From: Campanula takesimana | Taxonomy: Eukaryota; Streptophyta; Magnoliopsida; Asterales; Campanulaceae | Direction of reading: 5' to 3' | Assembly: GCA_026119855.1 (NCBI GenBank) | Contig: JAOWBW010001047.1 | Location: 248,001-312,000, forward strand | DNA: 64,000 nucleotides | Shown here: positions 23,801 to 32,702 of the stretch, piece by piece | How positions within the stretch are numbered: the first letter of the stretch is position 1 | How the letters are laid out: every line of letters begins with the position of its first letter | Program-made: the position numbers and the translations under genes | The notes under the pieces: generated by a model | What the model was told of the DNA's origin: nothing | Seen by the model: only the letters and a program-made list of their open reading frames with translations | Databases searched by the model: none

Positions 23801-24052
23801 GTCGCAGAACTGAGATATTGAGAGAAGATTGTGTTGTAGTCCAATAACTAGAGAGACTTCTTGGATGGTGATTTTTCCTTTACGAATGACTCCATATCCT
23901 ACAGTCTTTCTTTTGTTATTGTCTCCGAAGGTTACTGATGGCCCTTTTTCTTCACGGACATCTTCCAATAAATTGATATCTCCGGTCATGTGCCTTGAGC
24001 AGCCACTATCGAGATACCATAAACTTGATTTATCCTTGAAGTGTCCAGCCAT
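20819..24052 (-). CDS. pol: Copia-1 pol polyprotein: protease, integrase, reverse transcriptase, RNase H
   Basis: A 1077-codon open frame that is intact over its whole length. Starting at the ATG at 24052, the aspartic protease motif 'WYLDSGCSRHMTG' lies at residues 11-23. Next come the GAG-pre-integrase motif 'LWHKRLSH' (about 141), the integrase core with 'DLFGPV', 'DDYSRYTW' and 'SDNGTEF', and 'PQQNGVVERKNRTL' carrying the catalytic Glu. The reverse transcriptase has 'KARLVAQGYRQEEGIDY', 'DVKSAFLNG' and the catalytic 'YVDD' (about 764-767). RNase H follows, with 'YSDADYAACTIDRKST' (about 928) and 'ADILTKAL' near the end. PR-INT-RT-RH is the Ty1/copia order. The enzymes would copy the element RNA to DNA in cytoplasmic particles and insert it into nuclear DNA. 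All catalytic motifs I looked for are present. It is separated from the upstream zinc-knuckle frame by stops (24053-24121), so the start and the gag-pol link are uncertain. Confidence 0.95.
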   Translation of the reverse strand: MAGHFKDKSSLWYLDSGCSRHMTGDINLLEDVREEKGPSVTFGDNNKRKTVGYGVIRKGKITIQEVSLVIGLQHNLLSISQFCDKGLQCHFTSNFCLIKDGISGVTLLKGIRKKNVYVVDFNSSCISSNLCFVAKNVSENSWLWHKRLSHLNFKYLSKIGRENLVRGLPKVADHHDEKCTACQLGKQPKASFSSKMTPSTSRCLQLLHMDLFGPVSTASIGGNRYSLVVVDDYSRYTWVEMMSSKDDCYDILTALFRQLQTQKEDDIVSVRSDNGTEFKNNGVAQYCDDHGIDHNFSAAGVPQQNGVVERKNRTLIEAGKTMIAEAKLPQYFWAEAVNTACFTQNRSLINKTYNKTPYELWRGRTPNIAYFKIFGCKCFILYNGKEHRGKFAPKADEGIFIGYAKHSKAFRVFNKTTLKIVESVHVTFDEHSLLEPHMAPNVADDFIELNETGTNQPQNQSTQGNPSTSTAPPSTSYEAPEATSSAATSNGVEVETPINVEEPIPQITYDWDGSNDVPLEDLQPPSTQPDIPQEVREVRNHPIQNIIGDLHSGVRTRSNYDALTAFISQVEPKKVDEALQDSSWVVAMQEELNQFERCKVWTLVPRPQDQGVIGTKWVFRNKMDENGSITRNKARLVAQGYRQEEGIDYDETFAPVARLEAIRIFLAYASFKRFKLYQMDVKSAFLNGELQETVFVAQPPGFEDPKFPNHVYKLRKALYGLKQAPRAWYDTLSKFLLEKGFKRGKISTTLFIAKYNDHTLLVQIYVDDIIFGSTNELLCKRFEKLMKSKFEMSMMGELTFFLGLQIKQCAEGIFLNQAKYTRDLIKKFGLENAKAYDTPMATGNKLDKDLKGKKVDQTLYRGMIGSLLYLTASRPDIMFSVCVCARYQADPREAHLIAVKRIIRYLSGTINLGLWYSKDSNFDLIGYSDADYAACTIDRKSTSGTCHFLGNRLVSWARKKQASVSVSTTEAEYIAAGSCCCQVLWMKQQLVDYGINEENCPIFCDNTSTIAVSNNPVMHSKTKHIDIKYHFLKDHVEKGNIHLEYVSTDNQIADILTKALDSKRFRYLRGEMGMLEL

Positions 24053-24121
24053 TAAGCAGAGGACCTATAAAATAAACATTTAAGAACAAGGTCCCCTTTT
24101 TATTCTTTTGGGTCCAAAGGG

Positions 24122-24340
24122 TTAGCAACTTTTGACAACCCACACTTGCCTCACAGAAGGAGGGTTACTCTTTCTGGGATTGGGTGTGAATCTCAAAAGA
24201 CATTCAGCAGCCTTGTGACCATAACCATCACACACAGAACAATGGTGGAAGCCACCCAACTGAGGGTTAACAAACTTCGTTGAAGTCTTGAGCACAACAT
24301 TGTTTACTGGTATGGATGAGGTCTCCTTAACAAAGTTCAT
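24122..24340 (-). CDS. Copia-1 gag C-terminal segment with second zinc knuckle
   Basis: A 72-codon frame between gag and pol. It contains a CCHC knuckle at residues 34-47 (C-x2-C-x4-H-x4-C) followed by a basic, proline-rich tail. It is in a different frame from the end of gag and overlaps it by four bases at 24337-24340. It probably was the C-terminal part of gag before a frameshift near 24340-24420, where GCGGTC words are packed. In the minus-strand reading the frame stays open upstream of its first ATG. Confidence 0.65.
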   Translation of the reverse strand: MNFVKETSSIPVNNVVLKTSTKFVNPQLGGFHHCSVCDGYGHKAAECLLRFTPNPRKSNPPSVRQVWVVKSC

Positions 24341-26430
24341 CCTCTTGAACTTTGCTGCCTTGCCGCCACTTGCGGTCGCCGGTTCCAGGATGCGGTCGCC
24401 AGCTTCCTAGGTGCGGTCGACTGACCTAGCGGTAAGTACATGCGGTCGGGAGACTTAGCAACCTTGCTGGTGCTTGCCGCAGCAGCAGGTTCATCCATGG
24501 CAATACCTTTCAACTTTGCCTTGCCAGTTTGTTTCTTAGGGTAGACATAATTAAACACTAGTTTCTTCTTTGGTTCTTGTCCTACACCCTTTGAAACATG
24601 ATGTTTAGCCTTTGACTCTTCCAAAGTTTGCTGGGTAAATTTCTCATCTCTTTCATAACAAGATGCACATTTAAAGTTGTCATTAGTTTGGAATCCCAAG
24701 CCTTCCTTATCACCACTAGACTTTTGGGATTCTAAGATTTGTTCCATAGTGACACGAGAATTGGTCCACTCATTTGTGATCCTTTTCAGGTCATTTATTT
24801 CAGCAACCAATTCTTCGTTTTTAACCTTAAATATAGCATTTTGTTCTTCTAAGAAACGGTTTCGATCAGTAAGAGGAGTCATACTCTTGATCCGCTCCTT
24901 AATGAGGGTGAGTTCAGATCTTAATAGAGATTTCTCCGTCTTAAGCTGGGAAATTTCTTCAGTTGAAAGTGCTAAAGCTTCCTTCATGCCAGAGAATTTA
25001 CTAATTACCTGTTCAGCTTTTGCAAACATCTTTTCTTGTTCATCGGGGGAAATGTCGAATTTTACTTGAGGTGTGGTAGACAGAACTTCCTTCACTTTGG
25101 GGTTTAGTAGAGCCTTCTTTGCTGCACTTACATCACATCTTGAAAATAGAAGATCACCATTTTTTTGAACCGGAGTTAGGAATCCCTTTTCTGCAAGTTC
25201 ATCGGCCGTATAACTTATCCGTTTAGGTTTTGCATTTGGTGAGCGACGACTTTTATTATCATCCTCATCATCGGACTGAACGACCAAACAGATGTGACCT
25301 TCAGAATCCTCGTCGCTTTCATCAGAATCTGACTCGATCCAGGTAGCTAACTCTTTTGTGGTAGAGTCCTCTTCAGCAACCATCCCCTTTTGCTTTGAGT
25401 ATCTTGGATTGAAGTTGCTTTTCTTCTTCATATACTCATACTTGGGAATTGGGCATTCTGAAGCGAAATGACCGGGTTTCCTGCAATTAAAACAAACGAG
25501 ATCCTCTTTCTTCTTGGAGAAGTTGAAGTTCTCTTTCTTCTTTGAAGGGCTGCTCCTTGAAAACCTTGTTGGAGCTTTGCTTGTTGATCCGGGTCTTGCT
25601 GTCTTTCTGAACTTTTGGAATCTTTTCACGAACATAGCAAAATCATCATCATCCATATCAAGTAAATCCGATGTGGAGATTTTTGGATCTTCTTCCTCGA
25701 TCACTTCTTCCTTTTGTGCAACCAACGACAAGCTCTTTGTTTTTCCTTCCATTTCAGCAATGTTGTTAAGCTTGATATCAAAGACCTTGAGGTTGGCATA
25801 GAGGCTTCTGAGAGACATGTCATCTAGTAGCTTGGTATCTTCAAGAGTGTTTCCTTTGTGTAGATATTGCGAACCAAGAGCGGCAAGAAAATTAACGTTG
25901 ATTTCTTTCTTGGTAAGCTTCTTTCCGAGTGCTGTATAAGTACTCACGATCTCACAATAACGATCATAAGTGGCTCTTAGTGATTCACCGGGGATCTTAG
26001 CAAAGTTGTTGAATCTTCTTTGAGATGCAAACTTTTTGCTTTCCTTGCAAGCTTGATCTCCTTCGATGTAATCTTCAATTGCATCCCAAAGTTCTTTTGC
26101 AGTAGAACATTCCATGATCTGTCGACGCTGTGACGTACTCAAGGTACTTAGAAGTATGCTTTTTGCTTTCACATCCATTCCAACCAGTCTTTTCTCTTCA
26201 TCGGTCCATTCAGCTTTTGGTTTCTTGATAGTCGGATTTGCACCATTGGTTTCTGGATCCGGATTAGCTTTCATTGGGAAGTATGGTCCAATGGTAAGAC
26301 AATCACCAAGTTGCTCGTCCATGGAGTAGAACTGAGTTAGAATGCTGTGCTTCCATACGTCAAAATTATCTTCGTCGAACGCTGGAACGTGAGTGAAGTT
26401 AACCGTTGCCATAGTTTTCTGACTTGCCAT
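24337..26430 (-). CDS. gag: Copia-1 gag protein
   Basis: A 697-codon frame starting at the ATG at 26430, about 60 nt after the primer site. It forms the particle core that packages element RNA. The N-terminal ~240 residues carry the copia gag region: 'DNFDVWKHSI' near residue 17, 'AKELWDAIEDY' near 110, then 'SLRATYDRYCEI' and a 'FLAALGSQY' segment. A CCHC zinc knuckle lies at about residues 313-326 (C-x2-C-x4-H-x4-C). It is followed by an acidic Asp/Glu/Ser region and a coiled-coil-like segment with Leu/Lys/Glu heptads (about 480-560). The long C-terminal half fits SIRE-type gag. The last ~30 residues run through a cluster of GCGGTC words and look out of frame relative to the following zinc-knuckle segment. 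Confidence 0.93.
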   Translation of the reverse strand: MASQKTMATVNFTHVPAFDEDNFDVWKHSILTQFYSMDEQLGDCLTIGPYFPMKANPDPETNGANPTIKKPKAEWTDEEKRLVGMDVKAKSILLSTLSTSQRRQIMECSTAKELWDAIEDYIEGDQACKESKKFASQRRFNNFAKIPGESLRATYDRYCEIVSTYTALGKKLTKKEINVNFLAALGSQYLHKGNTLEDTKLLDDMSLRSLYANLKVFDIKLNNIAEMEGKTKSLSLVAQKEEVIEEEDPKISTSDLLDMDDDDFAMFVKRFQKFRKTARPGSTSKAPTRFSRSSPSKKKENFNFSKKKEDLVCFNCRKPGHFASECPIPKYEYMKKKSNFNPRYSKQKGMVAEEDSTTKELATWIESDSDESDEDSEGHICLVVQSDDEDDNKSRRSPNAKPKRISYTADELAEKGFLTPVQKNGDLLFSRCDVSAAKKALLNPKVKEVLSTTPQVKFDISPDEQEKMFAKAEQVISKFSGMKEALALSTEEISQLKTEKSLLRSELTLIKERIKSMTPLTDRNRFLEEQNAIFKVKNEELVAEINDLKRITNEWTNSRVTMEQILESQKSSGDKEGLGFQTNDNFKCASCYERDEKFTQQTLEESKAKHHVSKGVGQEPKKKLVFNYVYPKKQTGKAKLKGIAMDEPAAAASTSKVAKSPDRMYLPLGQSTAPRKLATASWNRRPQVAARQQSSRG

Positions 26431-26487
26431 TTAGAATCGGCACCCAAGCTGTTAAGCTTGAAAAACAGAAGTTTTATAAAGGTGTTT

Positions 26488-26499
26488 GCTCTGATACCA
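26488..26499 (-). other. Primer binding site, initiator Met-tRNA type (Copia-1)
   Basis: TGGTATCAGAGC on the minus strand, two bases inside the LTR terminus at 26502. Confidence 0.93.
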
Positions 26500-26501
26500 C
26501 T

Positions 26502-28091
26502 TGTTGGTCCCAAAGACACAACAAGGGTATGAAAGGAGGCTAGAGGGGGGGGGGTGAATAGCCTACTTAAAATTTCAACCCTTTTTCAAAATTCAACCAA
26601 GTGCTTACAATCTTGAGTTTTGCGGTCAAATAATAGACCGTGCGGTCAAGGTGTAATATGCACAGCGGAAGTTTTCGATGGAAATAAGGTAGAGTTGTTT
26701 TTGACAAAATCTCTAACACCAGAACTCACGGTCAACCCAGTTGCGGTCAAGTGAGTCCGGTCAAGGTAAGTGCGGTCGAATAGAAATGCGGTCAAGAGAT
26801 TTGTGGTCAGATGGTTGAGAGATTGAAAGTTGTTGTCTTAGAAGTTTTGGCAAAAATATAAGTTAGTCAGATTTTAACTTAGGCAATGTGGAGAACAAAC
26901 AAACACAATTCGCAGCAAGTTCTTAAATCTGAAAGATCAAAACACTAAACGACAAACAAAGTTAATATGAACAATGAAGAACAAGATGATCAATACTTGA
27001 AAGTAAATTTGCAGAAAGGTAAAATGACACAAGTATTTGGAAAGGTTCGATCTGTTAAAAGATCTACGTCCTTTACCAAGATGGTCAGTCTTGGATTTTG
27101 AATGGAGGTATATATTGATTCTTGAGTGTACAGATTACAGAGATGATGTATTGAATCAACACCTACTTTCTATGAAGAACAAATCCTAGACTTAGACCAG
27201 TGTATCCCGTTTGATTCAATCTAAGTGATTGATCAATTGGGGTGAGTGTGTGTAAGAATCTGAAGCTCTTTGAAATCTATATGATTTAGAGCCTAAAGAA
27301 TCTTATGTGTTACAAGGCTTGAGATGACTTGAATGTTGCTGGAGATCTTTGAAGGTTTGAAGGTGAGTTCTTTGAAGATTCAAAGGATTCTGGAAATCTT
27401 GAGTATGATCTTCAATCACCAAGTATTTCAACAGCAATTTCTCTCTTAGAATCTCAGCTTACTTCAATGAAGAACTTAAGGGCTATTTATAGCCTTGAAT
27501 GAGAAAATAGCTGTTGGATTTACTTGGGCTCCAAGTTGAAGGACAATGAGCTGTTGAATTCTGATTGGAGCTCAATCTGAGTTTGTCCTTTTTGCAGATA
27601 AGAGGTGGTCCCACTTAGATGAATTTCAAATTTGAATTACTTGGGATCCAAGTTCTGCAACGTTCTAAACTAACCATAGTTTGATACAAGTGACCATGGT
27701 TAAGTTTGAACATACTTGGGTTCTTGAACTTCTGCTCATCTGCGGTCAAGACTTGCGGTCGAGACTCTTGCGGTCAATATGCCTAAGGGCATCTGCGGTC
27801 GAGGAGTCAAAAGTGACCTGTCAAGATATGCCACAAAGCTCACGGTCACTGACTTCCGGTCAAGTGATTCACGGTCAAGTGAATTCACGGTCAAGGTTTG
27901 ACCACTAAAATTCCAGACTTAGAAAATTTTCAGCCTATCAATCTAAAGCCTATACTATCAAAGTGGACTATTCTAAAAATGAAGTTTAACACTTATTACA
28001 ATATATCCTAAAGTCCACAAAAGATAAAATTAGGTTATGGGATCAATCAAATCTAGGTAATAGGAGTGGTTAATAATAAGCATACCCAACA
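26502..28091 (-). repeat. Copia-1 5' LTR (1590 bp)
   Basis: TGTTGG...CCAACA on the plus strand. A minus-strand TATAAATA box lies at 27484-27491, in the expected orientation for the element promoter. GCGGTC-type words are dense at about 26620-26810, 27740-27805 and 27840-27900. One of them forms GACCG-TG-CGGTC, a short inverted repeat. Confidence 0.95.
27484..27491 (-). promoter_or_regulatory. TATA box of Copia-1 5' LTR
   Basis: TATAAATA on the minus strand, with the same box at 6402-6409 in the other LTR. About 600 nt of LTR lies upstream in element orientation. Confidence 0.7.
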
Positions 28092-28096
28092 ATAAT
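28092..28096. repeat. Target-site duplication ATAAT of Copia-1 (right)
   Basis: Matches 5415-5419. Confidence 0.95.
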
Positions 28097-28404
28097 CTTG
28101 ACTTAATAATAAACATGGTCCATTCCAGCAATCATTTGATGATATTAACTAGGGCAAGTTTCAAATGTCTCAACAAGTCTTATTCTCTCTACATCTTAGG
28201 AAAGAGCTAAACACTTGTATTCTGTCGAGCAAGGGCTTCCTCCCGTTCCATGATAATACATTGTTCACCAAAATAAAGGGACTCTCTCCCGCCTAAATAA
28301 AGGCCCTTGCATGTCTCCTCCAAAAGATATATTAAGTCCTCGTTCTATCAAGTCGGCTGGATCATTTATATGAAAAAAAAAAAAGAAGAAAGGCACCAAA
28401 AAAG
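28097..28404 (+). other. Element A body resumed after Copia-1
   Basis: Continues the sequence interrupted at 5414. Non-coding, with an A-rich run at about 28371-28389. No feature recognised. Confidence 0.5.
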
Positions 28405-28540
28405 TAGCCCGCTAGGTTGAAAACCCGTAAGGGCGGCCTAGGCAAAAAACAGGGTGTGCCATAAAAGACGCAAAAGAGATGCCCGCTAGGTCGAAAACCC
28501 GAAAGGGCGGCCTAGGCAAAAGAAAGAGTGCGTCATGAAA
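28405..28540 (+). other. Two copies of a conserved hairpin block in element A
   Basis: Copy 1 has CTAGG (28412-28416) pairing with CCTAG (28437-28441), enclosing CCC (28424-28426) and GGG (28431-28433). Copy 2 has the same at 28486-28490/28511-28515 with inner 28498-28500/28505-28507. Both are followed by an A-rich stretch. Element B carries two related blocks on the minus strand (35639-35668 and 36354-36381). Confidence 0.65.
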
Positions 28541-28624
28541 AAAGGGATGGGTTCCTAACGTCATCAAAGGCCGCGAGACGACAACGGGTCCACGCCAACA
28601 TCAAAAGTCGGAGGACGACATTGG

Positions 28625-28800
28625 GGCTACCTCTACAAGGACATGGGGCTACTCCGAGACATTCAATGACATGGGGGCTATGCCACCATCAACAGCAACA
28701 AGGACATGGGGCTACCCCGACACATTCAATGACATTGGGGCTACGTCGCCATCAATAGGAACAAGGACATGGGGCTACCCCGACATCGACAACAAGAGGT
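28625..28800 (+). repeat. 63-bp tandem repeat (about 2.5 units)
   Basis: The word GGACATGGGGCTAC begins at 28639, 28702 and 28765, giving a 63-bp period. The unit includes CATTCAATGACAT and a 'GCCATCAA' segment. It is open in one frame (28528-28758), but I see no protein signature. Confidence 0.85.
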
Positions 28801-29125
28801 TTCTCTACTCCCGACCGCTCCTAAGAAATGGACAAAGCTCAAAAGGACTTTATGCATATAAACCTCGCAGTTAAGTTAAAAACAAAATTTGACTAAACAT
28901 GTTTCGTTAAAAGATTTGCCTTCAAAAGTAAGCATTTTCAAATTTGGCCATTTGGCATCATTTATCAAAGACAAAGTTTCAAGCAAAATGCTTTTGATCT
29001 CCCTCAAAATGATTTTTCCAAAGTCTTGGACCCTTTTTGTCCACAATGAGTCTTGAAGGTCACCCTTAGGCTCTTTCCCGGTATCAAGAAAATGTGTCAA
29101 CCATCCCGCAGTGTAGGCTTGACCA

Positions 29126-29240
29126 AATCTTCGTCCCCCGAGTGACCCTTTAGGTTAAAAAACCTTCGTCCCCAGAGTGACCCATTTAGATTAAAACCTT
29201 CATCCCCCGAGTGACCCTTTAGATTAAAACCTTGACTAAA
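29126..29240 (+). repeat. Short degenerate repeat, about 3 units
   Basis: Three copies of CCTTCGTCCCC(C/A)GAGTGACCC followed by TTTAG(G/A)TTAAAA, spaced roughly 35-45 bp apart. Confidence 0.7.
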
Positions 29241-29249
29241 AATAGTCAT

Positions 29250-30140
29250 TAAAGGCTAGAGCCTTTGTCCCGGCAGTCCTTAGTGGGACGTCAGACCAGT
29301 TTGCCTTGTTAAACTCCCCAAAGGTGGAGTTGACTTGAATGTTTTGTCCCGGCAGTCCTTAGAGGGACGTAAGACCAATTTTTCCGTCAATCTCCCCAAA
29401 GATGGAGTTGACCCCGGTCAAGCTATGACTTAGAATAGTCGTTATAGGCTAGAGCCTTTGTCCCGGCAGTCCTTAGAGGGACGTAAGACCAGTTTTCCCG
29501 TCAATCTCTCTAAAGACGGAGTTGACCCCGGTCAAGCTATGACTTAGAATAGTCGTTATAGGCTAGAGCCTTTGTCCCGGCAGTCCTTAGAGGGACGTAA
29601 GACCAGTTTTCCCGTCAATCTCCCCAAAGATGGAGTTGACCCTGGTCAAGCTATGACTTAGAATAGTCGTTATAGGCTAGAGCCTTTGTCCCGGCAGTCT
29701 TTAGAGGGACGTAAGACCAGTTTTCCCGTCAATCTCCCCAAAGACGGAGTTGACCCCGGTCAAGCTTAGTCTTAGAATAGTCGTTATAGGCTAGAGCCTT
29801 TGTCCCGGAAGTCCTTTAGAGGGACGTAAGACCAGTTTTCCCGTCAATCTCCCCAAAGATGGAGTTGACCCCGGTCAAGCTATGACTTAGAATAGTCGTT
29901 ATAGGCTAGAGCCTTTGTCCCGGCAATCCTTAGAGGGACGTAAGACCAGTTTTCCCGTCAATCTCCCCAAAGACGGAGTTGACCCCGGTCAAGCTTAGAC
30001 TTAGAATAGTCGTTATAGGCTAGAGCCTTTGTCCCGGCAGTCCTTAGAGGGACGTAAGACCAGTTTTCCCGTCAATCTCCCCAAAGATGGAGTTGACCCC
30101 GGTCAAGCTTGGACTTAGAATAGTCACCATAGGCCGTCCC
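29250..30140 (+). repeat. 114-bp tandem repeat, about 7-8 units
   Basis: TAGAGCCTTTGTCCCGG begins at 29450, 29564, 29678, 29792, 29907 and 30021. The spacing is 114 bp, once 115 through an extra T. Earlier, shorter units lie near 29255 and 29345. The units alternate between AAAGATGGAGTTGACC and AAAGACGGAGTTGACC. The array lies about 340 bp before the polypurine tract of element A. Confidence 0.93.
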
Positions 30141-30477
30141 CGACGTAAGCCCAGTAAAAATCTGTCCCGTGTAAGTCAACCCTCTCCTATAGAGTCAAAT
30201 TGACCATATCCCCAGCAAGTCAACCCTCTCCCATAGAGCCAAGTTGACCATGTCTCGCCTCTGACCCATAGAGTCATGCCTCCTTGCGGGCCTAAGTAAC
30301 CCCGCGTACCTCCGAACTACGTTAGGCTTAATTCCCCGCGAACGGGATACGTAGGAATCCTATACCACTAGGTCCATCCATGCAACCAAAATCGGTTAAA
30401 GACGTCGTCCCGTCAGATTGGGATGCTTATTTCTATCGACAACCCCGCTCCTTCGAAGCGACGTTGCCGAGGGGCTC
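30141..30477 (+). other. Element A 3' untranslated region and polypurine tract
   Basis: Non-coding. GGGATACGTAGGAATCC near 30343 resembles the conserved ACGTAGGCA block. CCGAGGGGCTC (about 30467-30477) directly precedes the 3' LTR and matches the tract at the equivalent place in element B. Confidence 0.7.
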
Positions 30478-31444
30478 TGTAAGTACCCCAATATGAAACT
30501 GACCTATCTTAGAGGTAGCCTTAGCACCGTTTCAGGGATAAGCTAATAGGCCAGGACCTCCCTAGGATAAGCTATAAATTCCAGGACTACTCTGGTATAA
30601 AATTGGAAAAATCCAGAAGCTCGCCAGGCTGAGCCGTACGGAAGTCCCTATAAATAGAACCCCTTGGTGATCATTTTAGAGGAGGGGAGAAACATTAGAA
30701 CTAAGGTTACTCTGTCGAATTCACCTCAGAATAGTGTGAGTAAGAGTGAACAAAGAGTGAAAGAGATAAAGGAAGATTGGCCTAAACCAAGATAGGTAAA
30801 GCCACCTTCTCCCCCTCCCTTCTCTTCATCTAATAACTCTATTTATCTTTGATCTTGTCATTTATAGTTGATCTTTACATTCTTGCAAGTCTTGTCCATT
30901 CAAGCAATATATATATATCTATTACTATTTATATTTCCTAGTCCAAGCCATGAGATGATCAAAGGTGCCCTCCATACTTTGTGTGGAAGAGGTTCAAACC
31001 TAGTTTGATCATGGCTTGTTGATTGTTCATTTACATTCTTGTCATGGATGATGCTCTTGTTGTTCATTTTGCTCATTTTAAGCTATGATGATCATGTTGA
31101 GGATAAAGTCTCAATCTTTATCCTCATCACCTTGATCTAGCCCAAAATTCCCAAGTTTGGGTAATAAAGATCCAATCTTTATGGTTTGTTCTTGTCCCTA
31201 AAGGATTAATCTTGCCTAGAAGAGCCATTTTGATGGTAAATTTTCAATCTTTACTCATCAAATGGTCACTATGGCTCAAAAGGGCATATTGGCCACCTTT
31301 TTCATTTTTCTCCCATGATTGCCTTTGATCATGCCCAAACTCTTGTTTTGGGAGGTTCTTTGATGATCAAATGGCATAGGAATGAGTTGTTAATGTTGTT
31401 TTGTGTTGGAATAACAAACTGGAATCAGAACAGTTTGGTCCAGT
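30478..31444 (+). repeat. Element A 3' LTR, first part (interrupted by element B)
   Basis: Begins TGTAAGTACCCC directly after the polypurine tract. It carries TATAAATA at 30649-30656 and continues at 39910 after element B. Its start resembles the element B terminus TGTAGATACCCC. Confidence 0.85.
31440..31444. repeat. Target-site duplication CCAGT of element B (left)
   Basis: CCAGT precedes TGTAGA at 31445 and recurs at 39905-39909. Confidence 0.93.
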
Positions 31445-32702
31445 TGTAGATACCCCGGGGAACCACGGCTTGGCTAGAGCGGTGAATTATCCTAGGATGT
31501 CTAACTTGTTTTAGATTGTTTAGAGTCGCCACCTATGTTTTTAAAGGAACATAAGAAAAACCTAGAAATAGCCTAATTTATGTACAAAACCAGAGATTCG
31601 GGAGAGAAGGGTTCGGGGGTTAGGTGACGGAGTGGGAAGTACTTAAACACCCACTCCGCCCCGCTTATGCGGGTCTTGCTACTATTGGTGTTCTAATGCT
31701 AAATGTCCTTCAATTTATTAACAATGCTAACAATTATAATGTAAAGAAAAAAAGGGGAAAAGAATGATTTTATTAATTTAATGCTAAATAGTTACATATT
31801 GGACTAGTGCTAAATGATTACATTAAGAAATGAAATATAAATTAAATGAAGTTTGGAATGTCGGGATGTAACATTGGCCAAACTTCAATAGTGAAGTGGC
31901 CTTTTGGTTGTATCCCTTTTTATGGAGATTGCATACTAGTAAGACTAGACAAATAAAATAAGAGAAGAAAAGAGATGTTGTACCTTAGGAAAGAGGACTT
32001 CAAACTTGGACTTGAAAATGGTGTTGTTGTAGAGAAAATGTTGTGCAAACACTTTGTGTAGTGTTTTGTAGAGAAAGATTGTTGAGATGATTTGTGTAGA
32101 GTTTTTGTTCAAGTCTCCAAAATTGGGTCCCTTTCCAAGGTAGAAGATGATGGTTTTTATAGGTAAAAAAGAGAGGGAAAGGTTGGAGGGAAATTGGTCA
32201 ATCCATGTGAGATGGAATTGACCAATAGAAAATAAGATAAATAAAATAATAAATGAAAGAAATAAAAGAAAATCAAATAAAATAAAAATAAATTATTTTG
32301 TTTTAAAGAGATGGCTAGAATAATGGGATTGGGAGTTAATGAGAAAAGGGGGGATGAATGTGGATGTAAAAAAGGGTTGTTTGTGATCAAGAAAAGATGT
32401 TTGTAAATAAGAAAAGGGAGGGAAATAAGGTGCAATCCGTTACTGCCAAAGTGGGAAGCGCGCGGGTCCGGCTTTTGGGGCGGGACGCGCGCGCGGCTCA
32501 CTGGCAGTGCCGGAAGCGCCCGCGGGTGAAAAATGACAGAATGACAGAATGACCCTAAAATTCATTCTGTTTATGCAGTTTAGTCCAAAACTAACGGAAT
32601 CAGTTAGGAACTTAACCGAAGTAACAGAAATTAATAAAAATAAGTTAAATAAAAATACTATGTATGCAATCGGGGTGAGAGGTCCAAGGCGGGGTGTCTA
32701 CA
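31445..32702 (-). repeat. Element B 3' LTR (1258 bp)
   Basis: Near-identical to 38648-39904; the only difference I found is TGTTTATGC versus TGTTATGC. A minus-strand TATAAAAA lies at 32154-32161. The GC-word triplet at 32458, 32487 and 32516 lies upstream of the TATA box in element orientation, that is, in U3. Confidence 0.95.

Larger units (their letters stand above)
5420..28091 (-). mobile_element. Copia-1: SIRE-type Ty1/copia LTR retrotransposon (with nested Gypsy-1)
   Basis: A complete element on the minus strand, bounded by TGTTGG...CCAACA LTRs and a 5-bp duplication (ATAAT). In element order: 5' LTR 26502-28091, Met-tRNA-type primer site, gag (26430-24337), a short zinc-knuckle frame, pol (24052-20819), a third ORF (20061-16888, apparently spliced), polypurine tract, 3' LTR (16444-16164 and 6734-5420, split by Gypsy-1). 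Domain order PR-INT-RT-RH is that of Ty1/copia. The long gag with a second zinc knuckle and an extra ORF downstream of pol point to the SIRE/Maximus (Sirevirus) lineage. Without Gypsy-1 the element is about 13.2 kb. Confidence 0.93.

Noticed and set aside
22124..25801. Plus-strand open frames across Copia-1 gag and pol
   Set aside because: They are antisense shadows of the intact minus-strand genes, with no recognisable motif.
826..30140. CRISPR-like direct repeats (54-, 63- and 114-bp arrays)
   Set aside because: Units are contiguous, without unique spacers, and the context is plant retrotransposons.
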